A stretch of DNA of 64,000 nucleotides from Allobosea sp. Root381 (GTDB lineage: Bacteria; Pseudomonadota; Alphaproteobacteria; Rhizobiales; Beijerinckiaceae). Every line of letters starts with the position of its first letter. Within the stretch, counting starts at the first letter, position 1. This document shows positions 1 to 9,788 of the stretch, one piece after another. The DNA is taken from NCBI RefSeq assembly GCF_001429395.1, contig NZ_LMJT01000001.1, positions 462,740-526,739 of the forward strand. The letters are read 5' to 3'. The notes under the pieces were generated by a model. It had not been told where the DNA came from. It worked only from the letters and a program-made list of their open reading frames with translations, and did no database searches. A program made the position numbers and the translations under genes.

Positions 1-32
1 CTCACTGAGCCGGCGCCCACACCGCAATCAAC

Positions 33-56
33 GAAAGGCGGCTTCGGCCGCCTTTC
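33..56. terminator. Stem-loop with TTCG loop upstream of DUF983 gene
   Basis: A perfect 10-bp stem (33-42 with 47-56) closes on a TTCG tetraloop. It follows a TGA in frame 3 at 6-8, which could end an upstream gene; family context suggests cytochrome oxidase subunit III, but too little sequence is present to say. There is only a short T run, so it may stabilise or attenuate the transcript rather than terminate it. Confidence 0.55.
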
Positions 57-73
57 CCGTTTCCGGAGCCGCC

Positions 74-448
74 ATGGCCGACGACCAGCCCAGCCTGCCC
101 TCGCCCTATTCGACCGGCCTCGCCGGCCGCTGCCCGCGCTGCGGCGAGGGCAAGCTGTTCGACGGCTACCTGAAGCTGCGCCCACGCTGCGTCGCCTGCG
201 GGCAGGACTTCGCCTTCGCCGACTCGGCCGACGGCCCGGCCGTCTTCATCATGCTGATCGCGGGCTTTGCGGTGCTGGGCGCGGCGCTCTACGTCGAGAT
301 CGCCTATGAGCCGCCGATCTGGCTGCATATGGCAATCTGGCTGCCGCTGGCCGTGATCACCTGCCTCGCCTTGCTGCGCCCGATGAAGGGGCTCGCGGTG
401 GCGCTGCAGTTCGCGCACAAGGCCGAGGAAGGCCGGCGCGAACGATGA
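74..448 (+). CDS. DUF983 family membrane protein with N-terminal zinc ribbon
   Basis: This is a 124-residue protein. It has two CxxC pairs (C20/C23 and C39/C42) forming a zinc ribbon, then two hydrophobic helices at about 57-77 and 83-102. This is the layout of DUF983, a small family found beside cytochrome c oxidase assembly genes in alphaproteobacteria. Its stop overlaps the start of SURF1 by ATGA, so the two are probably translationally coupled. A role in heme-copper oxidase assembly is inferred from context only; no biochemical activity can be read from the sequence. Confidence 0.88.
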   Translation: MADDQPSLPSPYSTGLAGRCPRCGEGKLFDGYLKLRPRCVACGQDFAFADSADGPAVFIMLIAGFAVLGAALYVEIAYEPPIWLHMAIWLPLAVITCLALLRPMKGLAVALQFAHKAEEGRRER

Positions 449-1218
449 GCGCCGCCGCCACCACCCCGCAGCGCCGCCAGCGGCTGCTCTGGCCCGCCTT
501 GCTGACCATTCTCGGCGTCGGCGTGCTGTGCACGCTCGGCTCCTGGCAGCTGCAGCGGATGAGCGAGAAGCGCGTCTTCATCGAGCGGCTCGCCGCCCAG
601 GCGGCGGGGACGCCAGCGCCGATGCCGGCCAGCGCCGACTGGCCGAAACTCGACCTCGCCGCGCTCGACCTGACGCGCGTGTCGGTGCAGGGCAGCTTCG
701 TCGACGGCCCCGTCGCCGGGGTGCAGACCACCATCGCCGCGGGGGCTCCCGGCACGCGCCAGCTCTCCGGCTTCGGCCGCTGGATCTTCCAGGGTTTTCG
801 GCTGACCGACGGCGGCGTGGTGCTGGTCAATCGCGGCTTCGTGCCGGAGGGCCGGCTCGGCGAGATCAAGCCGGCCTCGGGACCTGCGACGGTGACCGGA
901 TTCCTGCGGGCACCCGAGACCCGCAACAGCTTCACCCCGGACGACCTGCCGGCCAGCCGCACCTTCTACACCCGCGACCCGCCCGGAATCGCGGCGGCGC
1001 TCGGCCTTCAGGCGGCGCCGTTCTACCTGGAGGCGGAGCGGCAGGGCGACGGCCTCACACCGCCGGCCGGCGTCGACGCAAAGGAATTGATCGGGCGCAT
1101 TCCCGACAACCATTTTTCCTACGCGCTGACCTGGTTCGGGCTGGCTGCGACGCTGATCGGCGTGTTCGGGGCATTTGCGCTGCAGGCGCGGCGCGGCAAC
1201 GGCGGAAGCGGCTCCTAG
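445..1218 (+). CDS. SURF1 family cytochrome oxidase assembly protein
   Basis: This 257-residue protein has the SURF1 architecture: an N-terminal transmembrane helix at about 13-33 ending in the conserved GSWQLQR, a large periplasmic domain with LVNRGFVP, and a C-terminal helix preceded by NHFSYALTWF. SURF1 proteins insert heme a into subunit I of aa3-type oxidases at the inner membrane. The start ATG overlaps the DUF983 stop. The length is normal for the family and nothing appears truncated. Confidence 0.93.
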   Translation: MSAAATTPQRRQRLLWPALLTILGVGVLCTLGSWQLQRMSEKRVFIERLAAQAAGTPAPMPASADWPKLDLAALDLTRVSVQGSFVDGPVAGVQTTIAAGAPGTRQLSGFGRWIFQGFRLTDGGVVLVNRGFVPEGRLGEIKPASGPATVTGFLRAPETRNSFTPDDLPASRTFYTRDPPGIAAALGLQAAPFYLEAERQGDGLTPPAGVDAKELIGRIPDNHFSYALTWFGLAATLIGVFGAFALQARRGNGGSGS

Positions 1219-1321
1219 CGGGCGATTATTTCGCGAGGAAACGTACCGTCATCCCGGGACGAACTGCACTCGCCAGGATGGCGGCGTGCTTCACACTGAA
1301 GTCATCACGCTCTAGCCAGCT

Positions 1322-1420
1322 CACCGTCATGGTCGGGCTTGTCCCGGCCATGCACGCCTTCGCTCGTCGAGACCTGTGTTCAAGGCGTGGATCCTCGCCA
1401 CGAGGGCTAGCATGACGGTG
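1322..1420. repeat. Dispersed palindromic repeat, type E
   Basis: The ends are perfect 10-bp inverted arms, CACCGTCATG at 1322-1331 and CATGACGGTG at 1411-1420. Inside, GGGCTTGTCCCGGCCATG recalls a dispersed intergenic repeat common in Bradyrhizobiaceae and relatives. A fragment of another repeat (CCGTCATCCCGGGACGA) lies just upstream near 1248. With these elements the SURF1-thrC gap (1219-1518) has no room for a gene. Confidence 0.6.
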
Positions 1421-1518
1421 GCGCACTTTCTCGCATCGTGCCTTTTGCCGAAAGCGACAGAGCGGCCTATAGCTTCCGCCTAGATCACCACGAGCCCAGA
1501 CCACTGAAAGCCCACGCC

Positions 1519-2934
1519 GTGCTGCATGTCTCCACCCGCGGGGAAGCCCCCGCCCTCTCCTTTGCCGACGCCCTGCTGGCCGGGCTTGCCCGCGATGGCG
1601 GCCTCTATGTCCCGAAAGCTTGGCCGACGCTGGGCCATGACGAGATCGCCGGCTTGTCGGGCAAGAGCTATGCGCAGGTGGCCGAGCGCATCGTCGGCGC
1701 GCTCGCCGATGGCGACATCGAGGATACGGCGCTCAAGACGATGATCGCCGAGGCCTATGCGACCTTCCGGCACCCGGCCGTCTGCCCGCTGACGCAGATC
1801 GGCGACAATCTCTTCGTGCTCGAGCTCTTCCACGGCCCGACGCTCGCCTTCAAGGACGTGGCGATGCAGCTGCTCGGGCGGCTGATGGACCATGTCCTGA
1901 AGCTGCGCGGCGAGCGCGCCACCATCGTCGGCGCGACCTCGGGCGACACCGGCGGCGCCGCGATCGACGCCTTCAAGGGGCTGGAGCGGGTCGATGTCTT
2001 CATCCTCTACCCGCATGGCCGCGTCTCCGACGTGCAGCGCCGGCAGATGACCACGGTCGAGGCCGACAATGTCCACGCCATCGCCGTGGACGGCACCTTC
2101 GACGACTGCCAGAACCTGGTGAAGGCGCTGTTCAACCACCACAGCTTCCGCGACGAGATCGGGCTTTCGGGCGTGAACTCGATCAACTGGGCGCGGATCG
2201 CGGCGCAGGTGGTCTACTACTTCACCTCGGCTGTGGCGCTGGGTGGGCCGGGGCGCAAGGTCTCCTTCGCGGTGCCCACCGGGAATTTCGGCGACGTGCT
2301 CGCCGGCTTCGTCGCCAAGCGCATGGGCCTGCCGGTCGAGCGGCTGCTGATCGGCACCAACTCCAACGACATCCTGACGCGGACGCTGGCCAGCGGCGCC
2401 TATGAGATGCAGGGCGTGCACGCCACGACCTCGCCCTCGATGGACATCCAGATCTCGTCGAATTTCGAGCGGCTGCTGTTCGAGGCGCATGGCCGCGACG
2501 GCGCGACGGTGCGCCGGCTGATGCAGTCGCTGCAGCAATCCGGCCGCTTCGAGATCGCGGCAGGTCCGCTCGCAGCCATCCGCAGCGAGTTCGATGCGGC
2601 AGCCGTCGACGAGGCCGCGACTGCAGCCGAGATCGGACGGGTCTGGAACGAGGCCGGCTATCTGCTCGACCCGCATACCGCAGTCGGCGTCGTGGCGGCG
2701 CGTGGCGGCCTCGCCCGCGACCCGGCCACGCCGATGATCGTGCTCGGCACCGCCCATCCGGCCAAGTTCCCGGAGGCGGTGAAGGCCGCGAGCGGCGTGA
2801 CGCCGGCCCTGCCCGCGCATCTCGGCGACCTGATGGAGCGCGAGGAGCGTTTCACCCGGCTGCCCAACGACCAGGGCGCGCTGGAGGCCTTCGTGCGCAG
2901 CAAGGCGCGGGCGGTGCGGGGGGCGGCGGCATGA
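1519..2934 (+). CDS. thrC: Threonine synthase
   Basis: This is a 471-residue PLP enzyme converting O-phosphohomoserine to threonine. The family motif around the PLP lysine reads GPTLAFKDVAMQ, with K112. SGDTGGAAIDAFKG and VPTGNFGD are the phosphate-binding and cofactor loops. I chose GTG at 1519, giving the typical N-terminus LHVSTRGEAPALSF; an ATG at 1438 in the same frame would add 27 residues that read as repeat-derived sequence. The homoserine kinase gene thrB lies about 11 kb away on the other strand. The stop overlaps the next start by ATGA. Confidence 0.95.
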   Translation: MLHVSTRGEAPALSFADALLAGLARDGGLYVPKAWPTLGHDEIAGLSGKSYAQVAERIVGALADGDIEDTALKTMIAEAYATFRHPAVCPLTQIGDNLFVLELFHGPTLAFKDVAMQLLGRLMDHVLKLRGERATIVGATSGDTGGAAIDAFKGLERVDVFILYPHGRVSDVQRRQMTTVEADNVHAIAVDGTFDDCQNLVKALFNHHSFRDEIGLSGVNSINWARIAAQVVYYFTSAVALGGPGRKVSFAVPTGNFGDVLAGFVAKRMGLPVERLLIGTNSNDILTRTLASGAYEMQGVHATTSPSMDIQISSNFERLLFEAHGRDGATVRRLMQSLQQSGRFEIAAGPLAAIRSEFDAAAVDEAATAAEIGRVWNEAGYLLDPHTAVGVVAARGGLARDPATPMIVLGTAHPAKFPEAVKAASGVTPALPAHLGDLMEREERFTRLPNDQGALEAFVRSKARAVRGAAA

Positions 2935-4292
2935 GCGCCGACAAGGGCTCCGAGATGAGCGCGACCGGGCCGGCGGAAACCGCGGAGGTCGCCGCAGCGG
3001 GCGCGCGGGGCAAGCACGATCCCGAGGTCGCGCTGACCACCCTGCCCTCGGGGCTGCGCATCGTCTCGCAGCGCATGGAGCATGCCGCGACGGTTTCGCT
3101 GGGTATCTGGATCGGCTCCGGCTCGCGCGACGAGCTGCCCCATGAGCACGGCCTCGCCCATCTGCTCGAGCACATGGCCTTCAAGGGCACGGCGCGCCGC
3201 AGCGCGCGGCAGATCGCCGAGGAAATCGAAAGCGTCGGCGGCGACCTGAACGCCGCGACATCGGTCGAATACACCTGCTATACGGCGCGCGTCCTGGCCG
3301 AGGACCTTTCGCTCGCCGTCGACATCCTCGCCGACATCCTGACCGCGCCCGCCCTCACCGAGGAGGAGCTGAAGCGCGAGAAGGGTGTAATCCTGCAGGA
3401 GATCGGCGCCGTCCAAGATACGCCGGATGACCTGGTCTATGACCGCTTCCTGCAGGCGGCCTTCCCCGACCAGCCGTTGGGCCGCCCTATCCTCGGCACG
3501 CCGAAGACGGTGAAGAGCTTCACGCCGGACGCGATCCGCGCCTATCTCTCCCGCAACTATCACGCCGGCAACATGGTGCTCGCCGCCTCCGGCGCCGTCG
3601 ATCATGCCGAACTGGTGAAGCTGGCCGAAGCCCATCTCGCCGCGCTGCCGCCCGGCCCCGCCGCGCCGCCGCCGCGCGAGGACGGCCGCTATCTCGGCGG
3701 CGAGGCGCGGGTCGGCAGCGACGAGGAACAGGTCCATCTCGTGCTGGGCTTCCCCGGCAGGCCGTTCAAGGACGGCGTGCATTACCCGATGCAGATCTTC
3801 GCCTCGGTGCTCGGCGGCGGCCTGTCGTCGCGGTTGTTCCAGGAGGTGCGCGAGCAGCGCGGCCTGGCCTATGCGATCGATGCCTTCCACTGGCCCTTCT
3901 CGGATTGCGGCGTCTTCGGCATCGGCGCCGGCACCGCGCCGGAGGATGTCGGCGAACTGATCGAGGTCGCGCTCGCCTGCCTGCGGCAGGCCGCCGAGGA
4001 TACGACCGAAGTCGAGGTGGCGCGGGCCCGCGCGCAGATGAAGGTCGGGCTGCTCGCCTCGCTCGAAAGCCCCGGCGGCAAGCTGGAGCAGATGGCGCGG
4101 CAGGTGCTGCTGTTCGGCCGCGCGATCCCGCGCGAGGAGCTTGCGGCGAGGCTCGACGCGGTGACGCTCGAGGATGTGCGCGCCGCCGGCCGCTCGCTGC
4201 TCGGCCACCAGCCCACCGTCGCAGCGGTCGGCCCGCTCCAGGGACTGCCCACGGCCAAGCGGCTGCAGCATGCGGCCCGGCCGGCGGATTGA
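2931..4292 (+). CDS. M16 family zinc peptidase, processing-peptidase type
   Basis: This 453-residue protein carries the inverted zinc motif HLLEH at 77-81, with a downstream glutamate in KGVILQEIGAVQD as third ligand. It belongs to the M16B group related to mitochondrial processing peptidase beta. The first 30 residues are low-complexity, so translation might begin at an internal ATG (2955). Threonine synthase upstream overlaps by four bases, a common alphaproteobacterial pairing. The substrate is unknown; processing or degradation of short peptides is the usual proposal for this group. Confidence 0.9.
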   Translation: MSADKGSEMSATGPAETAEVAAAGARGKHDPEVALTTLPSGLRIVSQRMEHAATVSLGIWIGSGSRDELPHEHGLAHLLEHMAFKGTARRSARQIAEEIESVGGDLNAATSVEYTCYTARVLAEDLSLAVDILADILTAPALTEEELKREKGVILQEIGAVQDTPDDLVYDRFLQAAFPDQPLGRPILGTPKTVKSFTPDAIRAYLSRNYHAGNMVLAASGAVDHAELVKLAEAHLAALPPGPAAPPPREDGRYLGGEARVGSDEEQVHLVLGFPGRPFKDGVHYPMQIFASVLGGGLSSRLFQEVREQRGLAYAIDAFHWPFSDCGVFGIGAGTAPEDVGELIEVALACLRQAAEDTTEVEVARARAQMKVGLLASLESPGGKLEQMARQVLLFGRAIPREELAARLDAVTLEDVRAAGRSLLGHQPTVAAVGPLQGLPTAKRLQHAARPAD

Positions 4293-4325
4293 GGCTCCTG
4301 CTCATGGTGAATGGAGCTTGAGGCC

Positions 4326-4925
4326 ATGGCGCTCTTCCGCTTCTCGACGGAACCGCCGACGCGTCCGCTGATCCGGACGCAGAACCTGATCCTGCGGGCC
4401 CCCCAGGCGACGGACTACGCCGCCTGGGCCGTCCTGCGGATAGAGAGCCGGGAATTCCTGACGCCCTGGGAGCCGACCTGGCACGAGGACGACCTGACGC
4501 GCGCCTCCTTCCGCCTGAGGGTCAAGCGGGCCGCGCGCGAGATCGCGGCCGACGAGGCCTATTCGCTCTTCATCCTCGATGGCCGGACGGAGGCCCTGCT
4601 CGGCGGGCTGACGCTCGGCCTCGTTCGACGGGGCGTGGCCCAGGCCTGCACGCTGGGCTACTGGATGGGGCAGCGCCATGCCGGCCGGGGCCATATGAGC
4701 GAGGCGGTGCGCGGCGCGCTGCGCTTCGCCTTCGCCGATCTCGCGCTGCACCGCGTCGAGGCCGCCTGCCTGCCCAACAACGAGGCCTCGCGCCGGCTGC
4801 TCGAACGTGTCGGTTTCCAGAAGGAGGGACTGGCGCGGGCCTATCTCCGAATCAACGGCGCCTGGACCGACCACCTGCTCTATGCCGCCCTCGCGAGCGA
4901 CAAACTGCCGGGCGAAGCCCGGTGA
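4326..4925 (+). CDS. RimJ-like GNAT N-acetyltransferase
   Basis: This 199-residue GNAT protein contains the acetyl-CoA binding stretch [16 protein letters not shown] and the RimJ/RimL-type tail [19 protein letters not shown]. RimJ proteins acetylate N-termini, classically of ribosomal protein S5. An ATG at 4311 is possible, but GGAG at 4313-4316 is placed correctly only for 4326. The stop codon overlaps a GTG of the following frame. The protein sits after the M16 peptidase in the same direction. The target is not predictable from sequence. Confidence 0.85.
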   Translation: MALFRFSTEPPTRPLIRTQNLILRAPQATDYAAWAVLRIESREFLTPWEPTWHEDDLTRASFRLRVKRAAREIAADEAYSLFILDGRTEALLGGLTLGLVRRGVAQACTLGYWMGQRHAGRGHMSEAVRGALRFAFADLALHRVEAACLPNNEASRRLLERVGFQKEGLARAYLRINGAWTDHLLYAALASDKLPGEAR

Positions 4926-5008
4926 GCGGCGGTGCACAGCATGCCGGCGACGCACCGCATGCCTTGCCCTCGCCACGAGCCGCCGATAGGACAGACGCCG
5001 GACCACGC

Positions 5009-7948
5009 ATGACCGTTTCCCGCCCCAGCTTCGAGCACCGCTTGACCCTCTCCGATCGACTGCTCAGGTTCTGCCTCGCCATTGCCGGGCTGGCCCTGTG
5101 GCTCGCGCTGGCGACCTTCCCCGCGGCAGCGGTCGAGGCCGTGCGCGTCCCGATCGATTCCACGGTGCTCGACCTCACCAACGTCATCGAACGCAACAAG
5201 TCCGACGGCGACGTCATCCAGATCTCGACCGCGCCGGGGCCCGACGGCATCGTGCGTCGCATCGCGGTCAGGGCGCGCGAATCCGGCGCACGGCCGGACT
5301 GGATCGTCTTCGCGCTGACCAACGATTCCGACGAGCAGATCGACCGGCTGCTGGTCGCGCCCTTCCACCGGCTGATCGGCTCCGGCGTGATCTGGCCCGA
5401 TCTCGGCGACAGCCGCATCGAGGCCGTGACCGCGAGCCAGGGCCTCAGCCCAGAGCGCGAACCGAGCCCGGACGCCGACGTCTTCCTGATCACGCTCGAT
5501 CCGGGATCGACGGTGACCTTCGTCGCCGAGCTGAAATCATCCAACCTGCCGCAGCTCTATCTCTACGAGCAGGAAGCCTATCGCCAAAAGACCAACGGCC
5601 TGACCCTCTATAAAGGGATCATCATCGGCATCGCCGGCCTGCTCGCTCTCTTCCTGACGATCATCTTCGTGGTCAAGGGCGCGGTGATTTTCCCGGCGGC
5701 GGCGGCGCTCGCCTGGGCCGTGCTCGCCTATGCGGGGCTCGATTTCGGCTTCTTCCAGCGCATCTTCCCGCTCACGCCGGCGATCGAGCGAATATACCGG
5801 GCCGGTGCCGAGGTGGTGCTGGCGGCGACGCTGCTCGTCTTCCTCTTCGCCTATCTCAATCTGGCGCGCTGGCATGTGCGCTACAGCCATATCACCATCG
5901 TCTGGATGCTCGGCCTGGCGGCGCTCGTCGGGCTGGCCGTCTTCGACGCGCCGATGGCGTCCGGCATCGCGCGCATCTCGATCGCGGCCGTGGCTGCGGT
6001 CGGTTTCGTGCTGATCCTGCATCTGGCGACGCATGGCTATGAGCGCGCCGTGATGCTGATTCCGACCTGGTTCCTGCTGGCGGTCTGGGTCACGGCGGCC
6101 GGCTTCACCGTCACCGGGCAGTTCCAGCGCGACCTGGTGGCGCCCGCCCTGTTGGGCGGTCTCGTCCTGATCGTGCTGCTGATCGGCTTCACCGTGATCC
6201 AGCATGCCTTCGCGGGCGGGGCGCTCTCGCAGGGACTGGTCTCGGACACGGAGCGACGGGCGCTCGCGCTGTCGGGCTCCGGCGACCTCGTCTTCGACTG
6301 GGACGTCAGCGCCGACAAGATCTTCGTCTCGCCGCAGATCGAGTCGCTGCTGGCGCTGCCGCGCGGCGCGCTCGAAGGCTCGGCCTCGCGCTGGCTCGAG
6401 CATATGCATGTCGCCGACCGCGACCGCTACCGGGTGACGCTCGACGCCGTGCTGGAGCAGCGCCGCGGCAAGCTCAGCGTCGATTTGCGCCTGCGCTCCG
6501 CCAATGGCGCCTATCACTGGTTCAACCTCAAGGCCCGCCCGGTGATCGGCTCCGACGGCGAGGTGATCCGCGTCATCGGCACGCTCTCCGACGTCACCGA
6601 GCAACGCACCGCGCAGGAGCGCATGCTGCACGACGCGGTCCATGACAACCTGACCGGCCTGCCCAACCGCAAGCTGTTCCAGGACCGGTTAGGGGCCGTC
6701 TTCGGCTTCACCCGCGCCGATGACAGCCTGCGACCGACCGTGCTGGTGATCGACATCGACCGGTTCAAGCAGGTCAACGAATCGGTGGGCTTCTCGGCCG
6801 GCGACTCGATCCTGCTGACGCTGGCGCGCCGGCTCGGCCGGCTTTTGCGGGCGCAGGACACGCTCGCCCGCATCGGCGGCGATACCTTCGCGATGATCCT
6901 GGTCTCCGAGCGCGACCCGGAGCGCATCCTGGCGCTCGCCGAGCTCGTGCGGCGGGCCGTCTCGACGCCGATCACCTTCGCGGAACGGGAGATCCTGCTG
7001 ACGCCCTCGATCGGGCTCGCCCTGTTCGACCCCGCGCCGGCCGCCCGCAAGGACGACGCGCTGAAGAACGCCGAGCTGGCGATGGCCCATGCCAAGCGCC
7101 ATGGCGGCAACAAGATCGAGGTCTTCGTGCCGGCGATGCGGACCGACCGCAACGACCGCCTGGCGCTCGAGAGCGATCTCAGGCGCGCCATCGAGCGCGG
7201 CGAGATCCAGGTGATGTACCAGCCGATCGTCAGGCTGGAGGACCGCACCATCGCGGGGTTCGAGGCGCTGGTGCGCTGGGACCATCCGCGCGAGGGCCGG
7301 CTGATGCCGCAGGACTTCCTCGCCATCGCCGAGGAGACCGGGCTGATCGTCGATCTCGGCGTCTATGTGATGGACCGCACCGCGCGCGAGCTCGAAGCCT
7401 GGCAGGCGGCGCTCGAGGTCGATCCGCCGATCTTCGCCAGCGTCAACGTCTCCTCGCGCCAGCTGCTGCGGCACGACCTGCTGCACGACGTCAAGACCGT
7501 GCTGGGGCGCCGCCGCATCCTGCCCGGCACGTTGAAGCTCGAGATCACCGAAAGCCTGGTGATGGAGAACCCGGAATACGCCGCGCAGATGCTCGGCCGC
7601 ATCCGCGACCTCGGCGCCGGCCTGTCGCTCGACGATTTCGGCACGGGCTATTCCTCACTGTCGTACCTGCAGCGCTTCCCCTTCGACACGATCAAGGTCG
7701 ACCAGAGCTTCGTGCGCCAGATGGGCAACGGCAAGCCGCCGGTGATCCTGCGCTCGATTGTCCAGCTCGCGGCCGATCTGCGCATGGACGTGGTCGCGGA
7801 AGGGGCCGAGAGCGAGTCGGACGCGATCGAGCTCTACCAGCTCGGCTGCCAGTACGCGCAGGGCTACATCTTCGGCCAGCCGATGACGGCAGCCGAGGCG
7901 CGCCGGCTGATGGGCGCGGCCGCGGCAAGTTCCAGCGAGGCGGCTTGA
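5009..7948 (+). CDS. Membrane PAS-GGDEF-EAL c-di-GMP signalling protein
   Basis: A 979-residue protein. It has a signal peptide (to about residue 42), a periplasmic domain of roughly 150 residues, seven transmembrane helices (7TMR-DISM-like), then PAS, GGDEF and EAL domains. The cyclase motif reads GGDTF (623-627) instead of GGDEF, so cyclase activity is doubtful. An RxxD inhibitory site (RAQD) stands just before it. The phosphodiesterase motifs are intact: EAL at 752-754, [38 protein letters not shown]. It is therefore probably a membrane sensor hydrolysing c-di-GMP, with GGDEF as regulator. ATG 5009 is preferred; GTG 4922 would add 29 low-complexity residues. Confidence 0.9.
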   Translation: MTVSRPSFEHRLTLSDRLLRFCLAIAGLALWLALATFPAAAVEAVRVPIDSTVLDLTNVIERNKSDGDVIQISTAPGPDGIVRRIAVRARESGARPDWIVFALTNDSDEQIDRLLVAPFHRLIGSGVIWPDLGDSRIEAVTASQGLSPEREPSPDADVFLITLDPGSTVTFVAELKSSNLPQLYLYEQEAYRQKTNGLTLYKGIIIGIAGLLALFLTIIFVVKGAVIFPAAAALAWAVLAYAGLDFGFFQRIFPLTPAIERIYRAGAEVVLAATLLVFLFAYLNLARWHVRYSHITIVWMLGLAALVGLAVFDAPMASGIARISIAAVAAVGFVLILHLATHGYERAVMLIPTWFLLAVWVTAAGFTVTGQFQRDLVAPALLGGLVLIVLLIGFTVIQHAFAGGALSQGLVSDTERRALALSGSGDLVFDWDVSADKIFVSPQIESLLALPRGALEGSASRWLEHMHVADRDRYRVTLDAVLEQRRGKLSVDLRLRSANGAYHWFNLKARPVIGSDGEVIRVIGTLSDVTEQRTAQERMLHDAVHDNLTGLPNRKLFQDRLGAVFGFTRADDSLRPTVLVIDIDRFKQVNESVGFSAGDSILLTLARRLGRLLRAQDTLARIGGDTFAMILVSERDPERILALAELVRRAVSTPITFAEREILLTPSIGLALFDPAPAARKDDALKNAELAMAHAKRHGGNKIEVFVPAMRTDRNDRLALESDLRRAIERGEIQVMYQPIVRLEDRTIAGFEALVRWDHPREGRLMPQDFLAIAEETGLIVDLGVYVMDRTARELEAWQAALEVDPPIFASVNVSSRQLLRHDLLHDVKTVLGRRRILPGTLKLEITESLVMENPEYAAQMLGRIRDLGAGLSLDDFGTGYSSLSYLQRFPFDTIKVDQSFVRQMGNGKPPVILRSIVQLAADLRMDVVAEGAESESDAIELYQLGCQYAQGYIFGQPMTAAEARRLMGAAAASSSEAA

Positions 7949-7949
7949 G

Positions 7950-7973
7950 CCCTTCTTCCCTTGGGGAGAAGGG
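7950..7973. repeat. Short palindrome, type F copy 1
   Basis: CCCTTCT pairs with AGAAGGG across a CCC/GGGG core, two bases after the stop of the EAL protein. A second member of the type lies at 8073-8093, and a large terminator hairpin stands between them. Confidence 0.5.
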
Positions 7974-8017
7974 GCAGCGCAAAGCGCTGACGGTTGAGGG
8001 CAGAGCCTCGACCTGAA

Positions 8018-8053
8018 ATGACAGAAGGGCCGCGCTTGCGGCCCTTCTGTCAT
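8018..8053. terminator. Bidirectional terminator between EAL gene and yqgE
   Basis: A perfect 16-bp stem (8018-8033 with 8038-8053) closes on a GCTT loop. It sits between convergent genes, so it can serve both. It lacks a long T tract. Stem length and position make it the strongest terminator candidate in the first 10 kb. Confidence 0.75.
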
Positions 8054-8072
8054 CCGTGTGCTCCGCAGACAT

Positions 8073-8093
8073 CTTCTCCCCCGAGGGGAGAAG
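8073..8093. repeat. Short palindrome, type F copy 2
   Basis: CTTCTCCCC and GGGGAGAAG are inverted arms with a three-base centre, immediately beyond the end of yqgE. The element matches copy 1 at 7950-7973 in arm sequence but not in centre. Confidence 0.5.
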
Positions 8094-8096
8094 CAA

Positions 8097-8708
8097 TCAG
8101 GCGTGGCCGGCCTCGCTCGACAGGAAAGCCGGGTCGATGCCGATCTTGTGCAGGGCGCGGTTGTATTTCGTGTCGACGCCGTCGTCGAAGAGCAGGGCGT
8201 GGTCGGCGGCGCAGTGCAGCCAGCCATTCGACTGGATCTCCGCCTCGAGCTGGCCCGCGCCCCAGCCGGCATAGCCCAGCGCGAGCACGGCGTTCTCCGG
8301 CCCGCTGCCCAGCGCGATGGCGCGCAGGATGTCCAGCGTCGCGGTCAGGCAGATGCCCTCATCGATCGGCAGCGTCGCCGATTCGAGGAAGAAATCGGCC
8401 GAATGCAGCACGAAGCCGCGCTTGGTCTCGACCGGGCCGCCGCGCAGGACCTGCATGCGTTCGGCCTGGCTCGGCAGGCGAATCCGCTCCTCGGCCGGGA
8501 TGACTTCGAGCTGTACGAGAAGATCGGGGAAGCGGGTATCCGCCGCCCGCTTGTTGACGATGATGCCCATCGCCCCATCCTCGGAATGGGCGCAGACATA
8601 GACCACGCTGCGGCTGAAGCGCGTGTCCGACATGCCGGGCATCGCGATCAGGCATTGCCCGTCAAGATAGCTGCGGCCGCCGACGCGCTGATGTGAGCTG
8701 ATCTTCAT
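8097..8708 (-). CDS. YqgE/AlgH family protein (DUF179)
   Basis: This 203-residue cytoplasmic protein carries the family hallmarks: [13 protein letters not shown] and [23 protein letters not shown] near the N-terminus, LRGGPV in the middle, and [11 protein letters not shown] near the C-terminus. AlgH was first linked to alginate regulation in Pseudomonas, but its molecular activity is unknown. The gene is single, convergent with the EAL gene and divergent from the DsbD-alpha-like gene. Length is normal. Confidence 0.93.
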   Translation of the reverse strand: MKISSHQRVGGRSYLDGQCLIAMPGMSDTRFSRSVVYVCAHSEDGAMGIIVNKRAADTRFPDLLVQLEVIPAEERIRLPSQAERMQVLRGGPVETKRGFVLHSADFFLESATLPIDEGICLTATLDILRAIALGSGPENAVLALGYAGWGAGQLEAEIQSNGWLHCAADHALLFDDGVDTKYNRALHKIGIDPAFLSSEAGHA

Positions 8709-8881
8709 GTGTGCATGCTAGATCATTTGCCTGCGCTGGGAACAGGGGTTCCGCATTGGAAATTCGACGACCGCCTTTGCGCCCCATTGCTGCGGCAGGA
8801 CTTATGCTGATGGCTATTACTCACAATTCCTCGACGGCTCGGCTGGTTCCGGTCGCATTTTGCAAGGAGAGCGATTAAATC

Positions 8882-9739
8882 TTGAGCGTGAAACGCATCC
8901 TCTCCCTCCTGGCACTCGCCCTGATGGCGCTGGCGGCAGCGGCTCGGGCCGAGGATGGCGCCGTGTCCTCCTGGTCGCAGAGCAACCATGCATCGCTGCG
9001 CCTGATCGCCGGCCCGACCGCCGCCTCCGGCAAGCAGCGCGTCGGCATCGAGATCGTCATGGCGCCGGGCTACAAGACCTATTGGCGCAGCCCCGGCGAT
9101 TACGGGGTGCCTCCGGCCTTCGACTGGAGTGGATCGACCAATGTCGGTGGGCTCGACGTGCGCTGGCCGGCACCCGAACGCTTCAAGGACGCAAACGGCC
9201 ATTCGACCGGCTATGTCGGCGAGGTGGTGATCCCGATCTCGGTGCAACCGGTCGATCCGAACAAGCCGGTCATGCTCGTGCTGAAGCTGGACTACGCCGT
9301 TTGCGACAAGATCTGCATTCCGATCAAGGGCGAAGCGCGGCTCTGGCTGGAGCCGGGCGTGACCTCCGTCACCTCGCCGCGCCTCGAGAGCTTCGAGGCG
9401 CGCGTGCCGGTGCCCGCCAAGCTCGGCCCGCGCAAGGACAAGCTCGCGCTCCTCGAGACCAAGCTCGACGAAACTCCGGGCGAACCGGGACTGCGGCTCG
9501 TGCTGCAGGCGCCGCCCGAGGGAATGGTCGAGGACGTCTTCATCGAAGGCGCCGGCATGTGGTCCTTCGGCAAGCCGGTGCTCACCCAGAAGCCGGACGG
9601 CACGACGGTGGCGCTGCTGCGCATCCTCGAACAGCCCAAGGGTGCGGCGGGCCCGGTGCCCTTCATCATCACCGTGCGCGGCAGGCCCGGCGCCATCGAG
9701 ACGCGTCTCGAACTCGACATCCCCGCCGCCAAGCCGTAG
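8882..9739 (+). CDS. Periplasmic DsbD alpha-domain-like (ScsB N-terminal type) protein
   Basis: A 285-residue exported protein with a signal peptide (cleavage near ARA-ED at 21-25). The domain resembles the N-terminal part of DsbD/ScsB thiol:disulfide interchange proteins, with its cysteine pair in YAVCDKICIP (C141 and C145). There is no transmembrane beta domain or thioredoxin gamma domain, so it must receive electrons from another protein. A TTG start at 8882 is chosen because GGAG at 8866-8869 fits it better than the in-frame GTG at 8888. A peroxiredoxin gene follows 49 bases later, giving a thiol-redox pair. Confidence 0.82.
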   Translation: MSVKRILSLLALALMALAAAARAEDGAVSSWSQSNHASLRLIAGPTAASGKQRVGIEIVMAPGYKTYWRSPGDYGVPPAFDWSGSTNVGGLDVRWPAPERFKDANGHSTGYVGEVVIPISVQPVDPNKPVMLVLKLDYAVCDKICIPIKGEARLWLEPGVTSVTSPRLESFEARVPVPAKLGPRKDKLALLETKLDETPGEPGLRLVLQAPPEGMVEDVFIEGAGMWSFGKPVLTQKPDGTTVALLRILEQPKGAAGPVPFIITVRGRPGAIETRLELDIPAAKP

Positions 9740-9788
9740 AGCCGCATCGGGCGGCATGCTGCCGCAGGCTTCACGGAGAACAGGCACG

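Noticed and set aside
304..1113. Long antisense open frames opposite SURF1, thrC, M16, mutL and ileS genes
   Set aside because: GC-rich DNA gives long shadow frames. These are Arg/His/Gly-rich with no domain signature, while the sense frames encode clear families.
1226..1504. 92-codon minus-strand frame between SURF1 and thrC
   Set aside because: It runs through the type E repeat and a type B scrap; not credible as a gene.
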